From Mucilaginibacter sp. SJ (GTDB taxonomy: Bacteria > Bacteroidota > Bacteroidia > Sphingobacteriales > Sphingobacteriaceae), in assembly GCF_028993635.1 (NCBI RefSeq), contig NZ_CP118631.1, positions 6,696,001 through 6,760,000 on the forward strand: a stretch of DNA of 64,000 bases. The letters are read 5' to 3'. Shown one piece after another: positions 52,495 through 61,032 of this stretch (positions are counted from its first letter, which is position 1; every line of letters starts with the position of its first letter). A model generated the notes under the pieces. It was not told where the DNA came from. It saw nothing but the letters and a program-made list of their open reading frames with translations, and searched no databases. A program made the translations under genes and the position numbers.

Positions 52495-53415
52495 ATGAAA
52501 ATCTTTATACTGTCCCTGTTTTTAACATCTTGTTTTTATAGTAGCCTACTGGCTCAAGGCAATTTTTTCAATAGTAAAAACGCTTACCTGGGGCGACGCC
52601 CGCCTAACGATACCCCGCGAATTTTTGCGCAACAAATGTTAGTGCCTGATAGCGGTATGGCTATGGACAGGTCGGCATTTTCGACAGACGGAAAGGAGTT
52701 TTATTATTGCAATGCCATTCATTGGTTTAATTCAAAGGGGAATAAGATCCGTTATTTTAAATATGAGGGTAATAAATGGCGTGGCCCCTTTGTGCTTAGC
52801 TATGGATATTACGCTCCTACTTTTTCTATTGATGGTAAAAGCATGTATTTTGCCGGTAAGGGAGATGGCAAACACTCCATTGTTTGGATCTCTCACCGGA
52901 GTAAAACAGGCTGGACAAGTCCGGTGACCTTTCTGAAGAAGGATTATGGCTTATATGATTTCATGCCTACTAACAGCGGCACTTATTATGTAGGCAGTAA
53001 TGTGGGTAAGGGTAGCATGAAAGATTATACCAGGTATGATTTCTGCACGCTTACCATCTCCAAAACAGATACTATAGTTAAAAGCTTAGGCCCGGTTATC
53101 AATACTCCCGGCTTTGATGGCGATTTTTATGTTGCGCCCGATGAATCATACATGATCATCAGTTATAAGGAGAAGCCGGATTACGAGTGTGAGCTTGGCA
53201 TCACTTTCCGTAAGCCAGATCATAGCTGGACAACACCACCAAACCTTGGCCCATTGATTAATGATGGTGATGCCCACCGCTGGGGTGAATATGTTACCCC
53301 TGATGGTAAATACCTGGTATATACCAAAGGCACCGGTGAAAAGGATTGCTGTCTTTACTGGGTACGGTTTGATACATTGAAGGCTAAGCTAAAAAAGGAA
53401 GCGTTTGGCAAATAA
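52495..53415 (+). CDS. Secreted PD40/TolB-like beta-propeller protein
   Basis: A 306-residue protein with an N-terminal signal (MKIFILSLFLTSCFYSSLLA; the LTSC could also be a lipobox). Repeated strands of the form F-S-x-D-G-K-x-x-Y-F (AFSTDGKEFYY, TFSIDGKSMYFAG, YVAPDESYMIISY, YVTPDGKYLVYT) show a WD40-like PD40 propeller. Such proteins occur widely in Bacteroidetes and often bind peptide or carbohydrate partners in the periplasm. Function unknown. It is the lone rightward gene here, convergent with the SMR gene (8-bp gap). Confidence 0.75.
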   Translation: MKIFILSLFLTSCFYSSLLAQGNFFNSKNAYLGRRPPNDTPRIFAQQMLVPDSGMAMDRSAFSTDGKEFYYCNAIHWFNSKGNKIRYFKYEGNKWRGPFVLSYGYYAPTFSIDGKSMYFAGKGDGKHSIVWISHRSKTGWTSPVTFLKKDYGLYDFMPTNSGTYYVGSNVGKGSMKDYTRYDFCTLTISKTDTIVKSLGPVINTPGFDGDFYVAPDESYMIISYKEKPDYECELGITFRKPDHSWTTPPNLGPLINDGDAHRWGEYVTPDGKYLVYTKGTGEKDCCLYWVRFDTLKAKLKKEAFGK

Positions 53416-53423
53416 CAATGAAT

Positions 53424-53801
53424 TTATTTTATCTCAGGGCCATAAAACTTTAAGCCCAAAACGCCCGTCATGATGAGCAGCATGAAAAATATTTCGATGT
53501 AGGAAAGGCGCTGGTTTAAAAATGAAACCTCAACTAATTTGATCAGGATAAGGGTTACGGCCGTCCAAACAGCATATGCTACGGCTGTTGGCACCAATTT
53601 TATAGCCAATGAGAAGAAATAAATATTACCAATACCAAATACAATATAACCTACAAAAGGTAACCAAACGGGGAGGCCATGCTGCAGGCTTAGTACTGAA
53701 TTGAGACGGAGCGCTTTCAAGTCGCTGAATTTCATGAACTTTAGCGAGAACGTCCAGGCCGCTTCAAATGCGGCTGCGATTAAAATATATAGCCAGGCCA
53801 A
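53424..53801 (-). CDS. SMR/EmrE-family four-helix transporter
   Basis: A 125-residue protein, slightly longer than the usual 105-110, with four transmembrane helices. The conserved membrane glutamate of helix 1 (LIAAAFEAAWTFSLKF) and the helix 3 signature VPTAVAYAVWTAVTLILIK match EmrE/SugE. No ATG fits; the start is a TTG at 53801, 7 bp after the previous stop. Being last in the ulosonic-type operon, it could be an ArnE/ArnF-like lipid-sugar flippase, but the glutamate argues for a drug/guanidinium-type cation exporter fold. Role unresolved. Confidence 0.8.
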   Translation of the reverse strand: MAWLYILIAAAFEAAWTFSLKFMKFSDLKALRLNSVLSLQHGLPVWLPFVGYIVFGIGNIYFFSLAIKLVPTAVAYAVWTAVTLILIKLVEVSFLNQRLSYIEIFFMLLIMTGVLGLKFYGPEIK

Positions 53802-53808
53802 TATGTTA

Positions 53809-54765
53809 TTAGTTTTGTTGTAGTACTTTTTCTGGTTCGGTTACTAAAGTAACGGCTTGCTGCTCAGTATCCAATTGATGTGCTTCGTTTGTTTTAGCAG
53901 GAAGTAAAGTTTTCATCCAATTCATAAACCGTGGTCGCAGGTGGTAATACCAGTTGAACCAGCGGTATTTAAGCAGTGTTTTTTCGTCAAAGCGTTTTAC
54001 GCTGAATGCATGCTGTAAAAAGTAATCTTTGGGGTAGTCATAATAAAGCCCCCAGTTTTCGGGTTTATTGCCGGGCGTGTGACCAGGATCGTATACGGTA
54101 CCGAGCAGGTAATCCCAAAATGAAAACTTAGTTGCAAAGTTGGCGTGAAAAACCTCCTGGTAATTAGCGTGATGCCATAAATGCAGCTGGGGCGAGTTAA
54201 TAATGTATTTAAGCTTGCCCATATTTACTTTGATGTTGCCGTGTATAAACATGCCAAACATGGCATCCAGCATAGCTTTGATGGGAACAACCATCGGGTC
54301 TGCACCTAACAGTATGATAGGTGCAAACTCAATGGTTTGATTGATGACGATCTCCATGATGTGCGAGCGTGAGCCAGCCAGAAAGTCAACCTCCTTACCC
54401 GAATGATGCGCCTCATGGATCCGCCAGAAAAATTTATTGGAATGCTGAAAGCGGTGGAACAGGTAAATGTATAAATCATGTGTAAACAGGAAGAATAATA
54501 CCTGTAATGCTACCGGCCAGTTGCTTATCAAATGTAGATGCGACAGATCAAAATGCGCTTTTAACGGCGTAATAACATAATCGAAAATGAGGATCTTTAA
54601 AAAGTAACTTTGTATCAGCGTATACCATACCAAATCAATCCAAAAACCTTCCCTAAAAAATTTCAGGCCTTTTCTATAAGGCGAGATCCTTTCCCAGGCG
54701 ATGATGAATGCTATCCAGCAAAAAAGGATAGTGGATGTTATGGTAAGTACTTTTTCCTGTGACAT
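53809..54765 (-). CDS. Fatty acid hydroxylase/sterol desaturase family membrane protein
   Basis: A 318-residue integral membrane di-iron enzyme. Histidine clusters are HRFQHSNKFFWRIHEAHHSG and the later LHLWHHANYQ, plus HDLYIYLFH, matching the HxxxH/HxxHH ligands of the superfamily. It uses oxygen to hydroxylate or desaturate a lipid. It lies 2 bp from the fused phosphatase-synthase gene, so it is co-transcribed with sugar genes. It may modify a lipid carrier or an acyl group attached to the operon's product; this is inference. Confidence 0.9.
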   Translation of the reverse strand: MSQEKVLTITSTILFCWIAFIIAWERISPYRKGLKFFREGFWIDLVWYTLIQSYFLKILIFDYVITPLKAHFDLSHLHLISNWPVALQVLFFLFTHDLYIYLFHRFQHSNKFFWRIHEAHHSGKEVDFLAGSRSHIMEIVINQTIEFAPIILLGADPMVVPIKAMLDAMFGMFIHGNIKVNMGKLKYIINSPQLHLWHHANYQEVFHANFATKFSFWDYLLGTVYDPGHTPGNKPENWGLYYDYPKDYFLQHAFSVKRFDEKTLLKYRWFNWYYHLRPRFMNWMKTLLPAKTNEAHQLDTEQQAVTLVTEPEKVLQQN

Positions 54766-54767
54766 TA

Positions 54768-56207
54768 TTATTTAACGCTTGGTTTTTCCTTGTATTCGTC
54801 GCTGATGTTTACCCTTAAACGTTTCATCGGGGCCAGTTCAGACTCATAAACGCGTTTTTCACCGTCACCCGCTGCCGTTTCAACGTCCCTGATATCGCGC
54901 ACTAAACGCTGCAAACCTTGCGGTTCAACAGATGCTGCATGATCAGATCCCCACATAGCGCGGTCAAGCGTAAAGTGGCGTTCAACAAAGGTTGCGCCCA
55001 TAGCTACCGCACCTACGGTAGTTGCCAAACCTGTTTCGTGGCCCGAATACCCGATAGGAATGCCCGGATATTTATTCTCCAGCGTTTGGATCATTTTAAG
55101 GTTAAGCTCCTGCGGAGGGCATGGATAAGCCGAAGTAGAGTGAGCAATAAACAATGGATAGTTTTCATCAAAAGCATTGATATAATCCATCGTTGTTTCG
55201 ATCTCTTTCATGGTAGACATGCCGGTTGAAAGCATTAACGGTTTACCGGTTTCCAATATGCGCTGGATCAAAGCAAAATCGGTTAAAGATGCTGATGCGA
55301 GTTTATACAGGATAGTATCAAACTGCTCCATGAAATCAACTGATGGCGCATCCCAGGCGGATACAAACCAGTCGATGCCTACTTTTTTACAGTATTGGTC
55401 GATGGTTGCATATTCGGCTATGCCAAATTCAGTTTTGCGTTTGTAGTCGATGTAGGTAATACGGCCCCAGGGGGTATCGCGCATAATTTCCCACTGATCG
55501 CGTGGTACGCAAATTTCGGGGGTCCGTTTTTGAAATTTAACGGCATCGGCCTTTGCAGCTACAGCCTCATCAATTAATTTCTTGCAAATTTCAAGTGAAC
55601 CGTTGTGGTTAATGCCAATTTCGGCAATGATATAGCTGGGCTGACCTTTGCCAATTGCCCTGCCGTTTTGCAGTGTAACAGTACCATTCCTGGTGCCCGA
55701 TAAATATATGTCGCTTTTGGCTTCAATGATCAGCTCAGCAAACTCACGGAAGCAACCATCGCCGCCGTTCAATGAACTTACAAAATCTACCCGGGTTTTA
55801 ACATGCGGCAAAGCATCTGCAGGTGAGGCAGTAAGCCCGGCCAGTTTCATTACTTCCAGGTCATTATAATCATCGCCGATAAAAGCAATTTCATTGGCAG
55901 AGATATTTAAGCGGCTGCAGATTTCTTTAAAAACAGCAACTTTATCTTTTACACCCAAATGCAGTTCGGTAATCTGCAATTTCTCAGCTCTTTTAATTAA
56001 CGAAGGCGAATTTTCGCCGGTGACGATACCTGTATTTACACCAGCAAATTTGCGAAGGCGCTCAACCCCCATACCATCGCGCACGCTGAATTTTTTTAAA
56101 AGCTCGCCGTCATGATTGTAGTATACTCCGGCATCTGTTAAAACCCCATCGTTGTCGGTAAGCAATAATTTAATGCCGGCCGCTTTTTGTTTTAAAATCT
56201 CGTTCAT
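54768..56207 (-). CDS. Fused HAD phosphatase (KdsC-like) and NeuB-type ulosonic acid synthase, lacking SAF domain
   Basis: A 479-residue two-domain protein. Residues 1-165 form a KdsC-like HAD phosphatase with all motifs: nucleophile Asp18 and acid/base Asp20 (LLTDNDGVLTD), Thr63 (IVTGENS), Lys87 or Lys89, and GDDYND (111-116). A linker leads to a NeuB domain from about 190: IIAEIGINHNGSLEICKKLI, DAVKFQKRTPE, YKLASASLTDFALI, LMLSTGMSTMKEI, HSTSAYPCPPQELNLKMI and ERHFTLDRAMWGSDHAASVE. It should condense phosphoenolpyruvate with an aldose (or its phosphate) to a 3-deoxy-ulosonic acid, the HAD half removing a phosphate. The C-terminal SAF domain of classical NeuB is missing. No frameshift is apparent. 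Confidence 0.9.
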   Translation of the reverse strand: MNEILKQKAAGIKLLLTDNDGVLTDAGVYYNHDGELLKKFSVRDGMGVERLRKFAGVNTGIVTGENSPSLIKRAEKLQITELHLGVKDKVAVFKEICSRLNISANEIAFIGDDYNDLEVMKLAGLTASPADALPHVKTRVDFVSSLNGGDGCFREFAELIIEAKSDIYLSGTRNGTVTLQNGRAIGKGQPSYIIAEIGINHNGSLEICKKLIDEAVAAKADAVKFQKRTPEICVPRDQWEIMRDTPWGRITYIDYKRKTEFGIAEYATIDQYCKKVGIDWFVSAWDAPSVDFMEQFDTILYKLASASLTDFALIQRILETGKPLMLSTGMSTMKEIETTMDYINAFDENYPLFIAHSTSAYPCPPQELNLKMIQTLENKYPGIPIGYSGHETGLATTVGAVAMGATFVERHFTLDRAMWGSDHAASVEPQGLQRLVRDIRDVETAAGDGEKRVYESELAPMKRLRVNISDEYKEKPSVK

Positions 56208-56222
56208 AATAGTTAGTTTAAA

Positions 56223-57026
56223 TTAAATAGCTGTCCACCCCCCGTCCACAACCAGGTTAGCGCCGGTCATATAAGCCGATGCCTCGCTGGCCAGGAATAT
56301 AAGCGCGCCCTGATAGTCTGACGCCTGGGCCATGCGCCCTAATAAAGTTTTTGCTGAATAGTTGCCAATAAAATCTTCGGTTTGTCCGGCTTCAACGCCG
56401 CCCGGAGAAAGGGTATTTACCCTCACGCCGGTATGGCCCCAATAGGCTGCTAAAAAGCGGGTGAAATTGATGATGGCCCCCTTAGTAACCGGGTATGCTG
56501 CCGACTTGTAAAAAGTTTGCTGCCCGAGTGAATCGCGGTAAATGCTTTGATCTGGCCCAACCATGCCATAGGTTGATGCTATATTGATGATACTGCCGCT
56601 GCGTTGCAGAGCCATGTGCGTACCAAATACCTGTGAGCATAAGAATACGCCGGTAATATTTACGTTAAGCGATTGCTGGAAAGCCTCTAACGGATAGTTT
56701 TCAAACGCCGATAGCTCCTTGGCCATGGCCGGGTTCTCGAATTTATCGTTAATGGCGGCGTTGTTTACCAGTATATCAACAGCATCATATTGATCAAGCG
56801 TTGCGTTGAGCGCGTCAATCAATGAATCCTTGCTGGTTACATCTACGCCCAAACCTAAGTGGTTGTCGCCAAGCTGTGCCGCAAATGCTTTGGTTTCTTC
56901 GGCATTAATGTCGGCAACTATTACGTTTGCGCCTGCTGATGCAAGGGCTTCGCAATGTTTACGGCCTATAAGGCCTAAAGCACCCGTTACTACGGCGGTT
57001 TTCCCTTTTAATGAAAACAGATCCAT
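56223..57026 (-). CDS. Classical short-chain dehydrogenase/reductase
   Basis: A 267-residue SDR. TGALGLIGRKHCEALASAGA is the cofactor loop (followed by VIVADIN, suggesting NAD rather than NADP), VDILVNNAAIND the NNA motif, SIINIASTYGM the catalytic Ser and YPVTKGAIINF the YxxxK. It has a PtmA-like position among ulosonic-acid-type genes: 15 bp from the fused phosphatase-synthase gene. It probably oxidises or reduces a sugar intermediate, for example creating the ketone that the aminotransferase then aminates. Confidence 0.92.
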   Translation of the reverse strand: MDLFSLKGKTAVVTGALGLIGRKHCEALASAGANVIVADINAEETKAFAAQLGDNHLGLGVDVTSKDSLIDALNATLDQYDAVDILVNNAAINDKFENPAMAKELSAFENYPLEAFQQSLNVNITGVFLCSQVFGTHMALQRSGSIINIASTYGMVGPDQSIYRDSLGQQTFYKSAAYPVTKGAIINFTRFLAAYWGHTGVRVNTLSPGGVEAGQTEDFIGNYSAKTLLGRMAQASDYQGALIFLASEASAYMTGANLVVDGGWTAI

Positions 57027-57029
57027 GAT

Positions 57030-58370
57030 TTAGGCTATGCTTTTAGGTTTGATGTTGTAATTGCTCACCTTACGGAAAACTGCCTCTAACACTTCACCTT
57101 TCAGTTGATCTTTTATATCACCGCTTTCGATAGTCGCCTTTAACAATGGTAACACATCGCGGTAAGCCGCAAGGATATAATCGATATCTTCGGTGGTATG
57201 GCTGTAGCACATATTGTGGAAGCCGGCCCAAAGTACACCGCGTTTTATCATTTCCTGCTGCATGAAAGTTTTTACTTCCAATCCGTTGCCGGCATCAGGA
57301 GTAAAGGTTACCATGCTGCGACAGTTAAAACCAACACAACGTGTGTATTTATCAACGCCTAACTCAATGGCAAGGCTGTTATAGCCATCTTTTAGAAGTG
57401 CGCCATGCTCGTCAAGGTATTGTGGTACCTTTTTATCACGGAGTTCATTGATAGTAGCGATACAGGCTGCTAACGATAAAGCTTCGCCGCCAAATGTGGT
57501 ATAGCTGAATACTTCAGAGTTGAAAAGCTCCATCACATCGGCACGACCGGTTAACAAAGCAATTGGCATACCGTTGGCGCATGCTTTTGAAAATACAGCT
57601 AAATCAGCTTTAACATTAAAGTATTCCTGCGCGCCACCAAGGGCTATGCGGAAGCCGGTCCACATTTCGTCAAAAATGAGCAGGGTGCCATTAGCTTTAC
57701 AAACTTCTGCAAGTTCCTGAAGGTAACCCGGCTTCGGTGCCTCAAAAATGAAAGGCTCCAGTATAAGGGCTGCTACAGTTTCATCTAAAGCAGCTTTAAC
57801 CGATTCAATATCGTTATATTCAAAAGTGTAAGTTAAATCCTGGATAGCTTCAGGAACGCCTGAGTTACGGCTGGTGATACCAATGTACCAATCGTGCCAG
57901 CCGTGGTAACCACAGCAAAACACTTTATCTCTGCCGGTAAATGCACGCGCCACACGGATAGCGGCAGAACAAACATCCGCGCCTGTTTTAGAGATCTTTA
58001 CCGCTTCAGCATTTGGTACAACCTGCTGTATAAGCTCAGAAAGCTCAACTTCCAGGGGGTGCATCAACGAAAAGGTAATACCATCATTTAATTGCTGACG
58101 GATAGCTTCATCAACGGCAGGGTAGGCATAACCCAAAGAGATTGGGCCGATGGCTGAGTTTAAATCGATGTATTCGTTGCCGTCAACATCCCATACGTGC
58201 GATCCTTTTCCTTTTAGAAGGTATTTTGGTGCAGCTCCTTTGGTAAATTGCCCCGGACCTTTAGCCAGGGTTTGGGTTACAGGTTTCTGAACTTTTAAAG
58301 CACGTTCATATAATTTATCCGATTCGGTGATGTTCGGAAAATCGTTGTTGAGGTCTATTTTGTTAGCCAT
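57030..58370 (-). CDS. Class III PLP aminotransferase, glutamate-1-semialdehyde aminomutase-like
   Basis: A 446-residue fold-type I PLP enzyme. It has GYHGWHDWYIGITSRNSGVP, LLIFDEMWTGFR (PLP-pyridine Asp) and LAVFSKACANGMPIA with the Schiff-base lysine, closest in pattern to glutamate-1-semialdehyde 2,1-aminomutases. Its place in a sugar operon argues against a heme role. It more likely aminates an aldehyde or ketone of a sugar precursor. It is 3 bp from the SDR gene and 10 bp from the transketolase half. Confidence 0.92.
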   Translation of the reverse strand: MANKIDLNNDFPNITESDKLYERALKVQKPVTQTLAKGPGQFTKGAAPKYLLKGKGSHVWDVDGNEYIDLNSAIGPISLGYAYPAVDEAIRQQLNDGITFSLMHPLEVELSELIQQVVPNAEAVKISKTGADVCSAAIRVARAFTGRDKVFCCGYHGWHDWYIGITSRNSGVPEAIQDLTYTFEYNDIESVKAALDETVAALILEPFIFEAPKPGYLQELAEVCKANGTLLIFDEMWTGFRIALGGAQEYFNVKADLAVFSKACANGMPIALLTGRADVMELFNSEVFSYTTFGGEALSLAACIATINELRDKKVPQYLDEHGALLKDGYNSLAIELGVDKYTRCVGFNCRSMVTFTPDAGNGLEVKTFMQQEMIKRGVLWAGFHNMCYSHTTEDIDYILAAYRDVLPLLKATIESGDIKDQLKGEVLEAVFRKVSNYNIKPKSIA

Positions 58371-58380
58371 GATCAGTGTT

Positions 58381-59319
58381 TTATTCTGAAAATTCAGGTG
58401 TTAAAATTTGTGGTTGATGATGGGCAGTTTGATAGCCCAGTATTTTTTCGGCAATCTGCTTGCCTGTAAAGCCTTCATGCTCCAATACTGAAGGAAGCAA
58501 TGTTGGCCTAAACCATTTTTCGTTCAATGCCATAGGCAATACGTTAGCCGTAGTACGGTATTTTAATAAAACCTCTGCCACAATGGTATACAGGCCGCCG
58601 GTTAAAAAGTGATCTTCAAGCGTAACTACGAGTTTACTTTGTGCGGATGCTTTCAATATAGCTTGCTCATCAACCGGTTTAAGGCTGCGCATATTGATCA
58701 AACCAACAGAAAGACCTTCGCTTTTTAGCATTTCAACTGTAATCAGCGCCTGCTCAAACAGTAATCCGTAGGTTAATATGGTTACATCACCACCCTCAGC
58801 TATTACTTCGGCTTTGCCCATGGTAAAAGGTTCATGCACATAGGTAGTTTTGCGGGTATTAATGCGGGTATAGGCAGGACTTTTGCTTTCCCAGATCTGC
58901 GGCAGCATTTTTACCAGGTCATCCTCATCGGCTGGGGCAAATACAGTTACGTTTGGGATGCCGCGCATGATAGAAATATCTTCGATGGCCTGGTGGGTGG
59001 GGCCGTTACCATCTGATAAAAAGCCAGGGATAAATGAGCTGAGTTTAACAGGCAAGTTAGCAATGCCAACATCGGTACGCACAAACTCAAAAGCGCGCAT
59101 GGTTAAGAAAGCGGCAAGTGCATGTACCACAGGGGTGCGGCCACGCAGGGCAAGGCCCGCTGCTGCGCCAATCGTGGTTTGTTCGGTAATGCCTGTATCA
59201 ATAAAACGTTTGCCTAAAATGCCGGGCAGGTTACGTACCAGGGCACGGTTTTCGGCGGTCATGACAATCACTTGCTCATTGGCAAGGGCTGTTTGGGTTA
59301 AAAGTTCTTCGTAACTCAT
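58381..59319 (-). CDS. Transketolase C-terminal subunit (split, Pyr + C domains)
   Basis: A 312-residue protein with the pyrimidine-binding domain (RFIDTGITEQTTIGAAAGLA with the TPP-activating glutamate, and FLSDGNGPTHQAIEDISIMR) and the C-terminal transketolase domain (SKLVVTLEDHFLTGGLYTIV). It forms one enzyme with the N-terminal subunit encoded 1 bp upstream. Such two-gene transketolases in sugar clusters move a two-carbon ketol unit, and could make an unusual aldose for the NeuB-type synthase. The specific reaction is unknown. Confidence 0.92.
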   Translation of the reverse strand: MSYEELLTQTALANEQVIVMTAENRALVRNLPGILGKRFIDTGITEQTTIGAAAGLALRGRTPVVHALAAFLTMRAFEFVRTDVGIANLPVKLSSFIPGFLSDGNGPTHQAIEDISIMRGIPNVTVFAPADEDDLVKMLPQIWESKSPAYTRINTRKTTYVHEPFTMGKAEVIAEGGDVTILTYGLLFEQALITVEMLKSEGLSVGLINMRSLKPVDEQAILKASAQSKLVVTLEDHFLTGGLYTIVAEVLLKYRTTANVLPMALNEKWFRPTLLPSVLEHEGFTGKQIAEKILGYQTAHHQPQILTPEFSE

Positions 59320-59320
59320 C

Positions 59321-60187
59321 TTATCGCACCACTAAAGTTTCTGATGTTAATGTTGTTTGATGTTCGCCATGCAGCTCTAATAAAAGCTGCTGGATCTCGT
59401 CTGCATTGAAATTGCAGAACCACCTGTCGGCACGTTCCTGTATGCTTGGCAGACCTTTGCCGCGCACAGTATCAGCAATAATTACATTGAGTTTGCCGGT
59501 TTGAAAAGGGAAAGCACCGAAAGCTTCGTCAAGCTCAGTAAAGCTGTGCCCGTTTATTCTTTTAACGGCAGCGCCAAAGGCTTCAAACTTATCGGCAAGC
59601 GGCTCCAGCGGAATCAGGTCTTCCGTACGCATATTGGCCTGAAAATGGTTGCGGTCAACCACGAATAGCAGGTTATCCAGTTTATAAGCGTTGGCTACCA
59701 GCATGGCTTCCCAGCAGGTGCCTTCGTTCAACTCGCCATCGCCCAAAATGCAAACAACTTTGTTTGTGCAGCCGCTGATCTTCAGATCCATAGCAACTCC
59801 AATGGCTACCGAAGGTAAATGACCTAAAGAGCCCGAGTGAAATTCAATGCCCGGAATTTTGGTGTTTGGGTGCCAGTAAATATGATCGTTAAGTAAAAGG
59901 TGATTCTTCAGGCGTTCTTTTTCTAATAATCCCAGTTCTGCAAAAGTGCCGTACAAGGCAGGTACATCATGGCCTTTCGATAGAAAAAGGTAATCGCGGT
60001 TTGGATCATCAAGGTTATCCTTGTTGATATTTAAAAAACTGCTATATAAATAAACGATCAGGTCCACCGCGGATAGCGATGCGCCTGTAAAACACCCGCC
60101 CTCGGTAGACATGCGGATGATATGCTCCCGTACCCTCAGAGCGGTGTTTGTTAATTCCTGGTAATTGTTGTTCTCCTCTGTTATCAT
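59321..60187 (-). CDS. Transketolase N-terminal subunit (TPP pyrophosphate-binding)
   Basis: A 288-residue thiamine diphosphate-binding half. It has FLSKGHDVPALYGTFAELG, GSLGHLPSVAIGVAMDLK and the TPP/Mg motif GDGELNEGTCWEAMLVAN ending in DRNHFQ. The gene is followed immediately by the C-terminal half. Having this pair in a polysaccharide-type operon, apart from central metabolism, points to a dedicated pathway enzyme. Confidence 0.93.
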   Translation of the reverse strand: MITEENNNYQELTNTALRVREHIIRMSTEGGCFTGASLSAVDLIVYLYSSFLNINKDNLDDPNRDYLFLSKGHDVPALYGTFAELGLLEKERLKNHLLLNDHIYWHPNTKIPGIEFHSGSLGHLPSVAIGVAMDLKISGCTNKVVCILGDGELNEGTCWEAMLVANAYKLDNLLFVVDRNHFQANMRTEDLIPLEPLADKFEAFGAAVKRINGHSFTELDEAFGAFPFQTGKLNVIIADTVRGKGLPSIQERADRWFCNFNADEIQQLLLELHGEHQTTLTSETLVVR

Positions 60188-60194
60188 TCGCTTG

Positions 60195-61022
60195 TTATAA
60201 TTCCTGTAAGTTTGTTGTGGGCGCCTGTTTGGTTTGGGCAGATGTAATGGTTTTTAACTCATCTACATGGTGCCTATACCAGTTTACCCCGGCATATTGT
60301 GCACTGATATTATAGATCTCGGGTTTTTGAATTAGCAGGTTAAGGATATCATCGCACGAGAAATTATTGTTATCTGCATATAATTCGCGGAATACCCGTT
60401 CTATGAAATAATAGTCTTCTGCATAGTCAATCGTAAACCGGTGCGACATGGAATAATCCAAACCGGCAGGCCAGGTTATGTTACCAAGCCTGAATAATTG
60501 AGGATTTTCCCATATATAAGGAGTGGTATGCTCCAGTTCCAGCTCCCGGCTTGCTTGTTCCCAAGCTTTGGTGAGGCAATCCATGGTCATGATCTCCACA
60601 TCGTTGCCATCGGGATATGTAGCCGGGTGCAGGTTGCTTACAAAATCAAAGCTGTTTTGGTTGGCAAAAAAGTAATCCAATACATGGTCCACAATACGCG
60701 GATCAATGAGCGGGCAATCAGAGGGGATCTTTAATACAACATCTGCATTATGCAATTTCGCTGCCTGGTAATGTCTGTCGAGCAGGTTATTCAGACTGCC
60801 GCGATAATAAGGGAGACCTATGTTGATAGCTTCATTGACGATAATATCATCATCCGGCGTTTCGGATGTGGCGATGATCACTTCAGCCTCGTGGCTAATC
60901 ATTTTAAGCCGCTCAATCATCCTTGCCAGCAGGCTTTTACCCAGTATAGGCAGCATTACCTTGCCCGGTAAACGGCTTGATGCCATGCGGGCCTGTACTA
61001 CTATTAAGATCTTTTCTTTCAC
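60195..61022 (-). CDS. SpsF-like cytidylyltransferase (CMP-sugar synthetase)
   Basis: A 275-residue nucleotidyltransferase of the SpsF/KdsB/NeuA superfamily. It begins ILIVVQARMASSRLPGKVML (nucleotide loop with the QARxxSxRLPGK motif) and has LKIPSDCPLIDPRIVDHVLD. The start is GTG at 61022; no ATG fits the frame. By family it couples CTP to an ulosonic acid or similar sugar, giving the CMP-activated form used by a glycosyltransferase. With the NeuB-type fusion downstream it defines this operon as a CMP-ulosonate-type pathway. Confidence 0.9.
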   Translation of the reverse strand: MKEKILIVVQARMASSRLPGKVMLPILGKSLLARMIERLKMISHEAEVIIATSETPDDDIIVNEAINIGLPYYRGSLNNLLDRHYQAAKLHNADVVLKIPSDCPLIDPRIVDHVLDYFFANQNSFDFVSNLHPATYPDGNDVEIMTMDCLTKAWEQASRELELEHTTPYIWENPQLFRLGNITWPAGLDYSMSHRFTIDYAEDYYFIERVFRELYADNNNFSCDDILNLLIQKPEIYNISAQYAGVNWYRHHVDELKTITSAQTKQAPTTNLQEL

Positions 61023-61032
61023 GGTAAAATGA

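Noticed and set aside
57030..58370. Class III enzyme as the HemL of heme synthesis
   Set aside because: The operon context is entirely sugar-like and no hem genes are near; not excluded by sequence alone, but unlikely.
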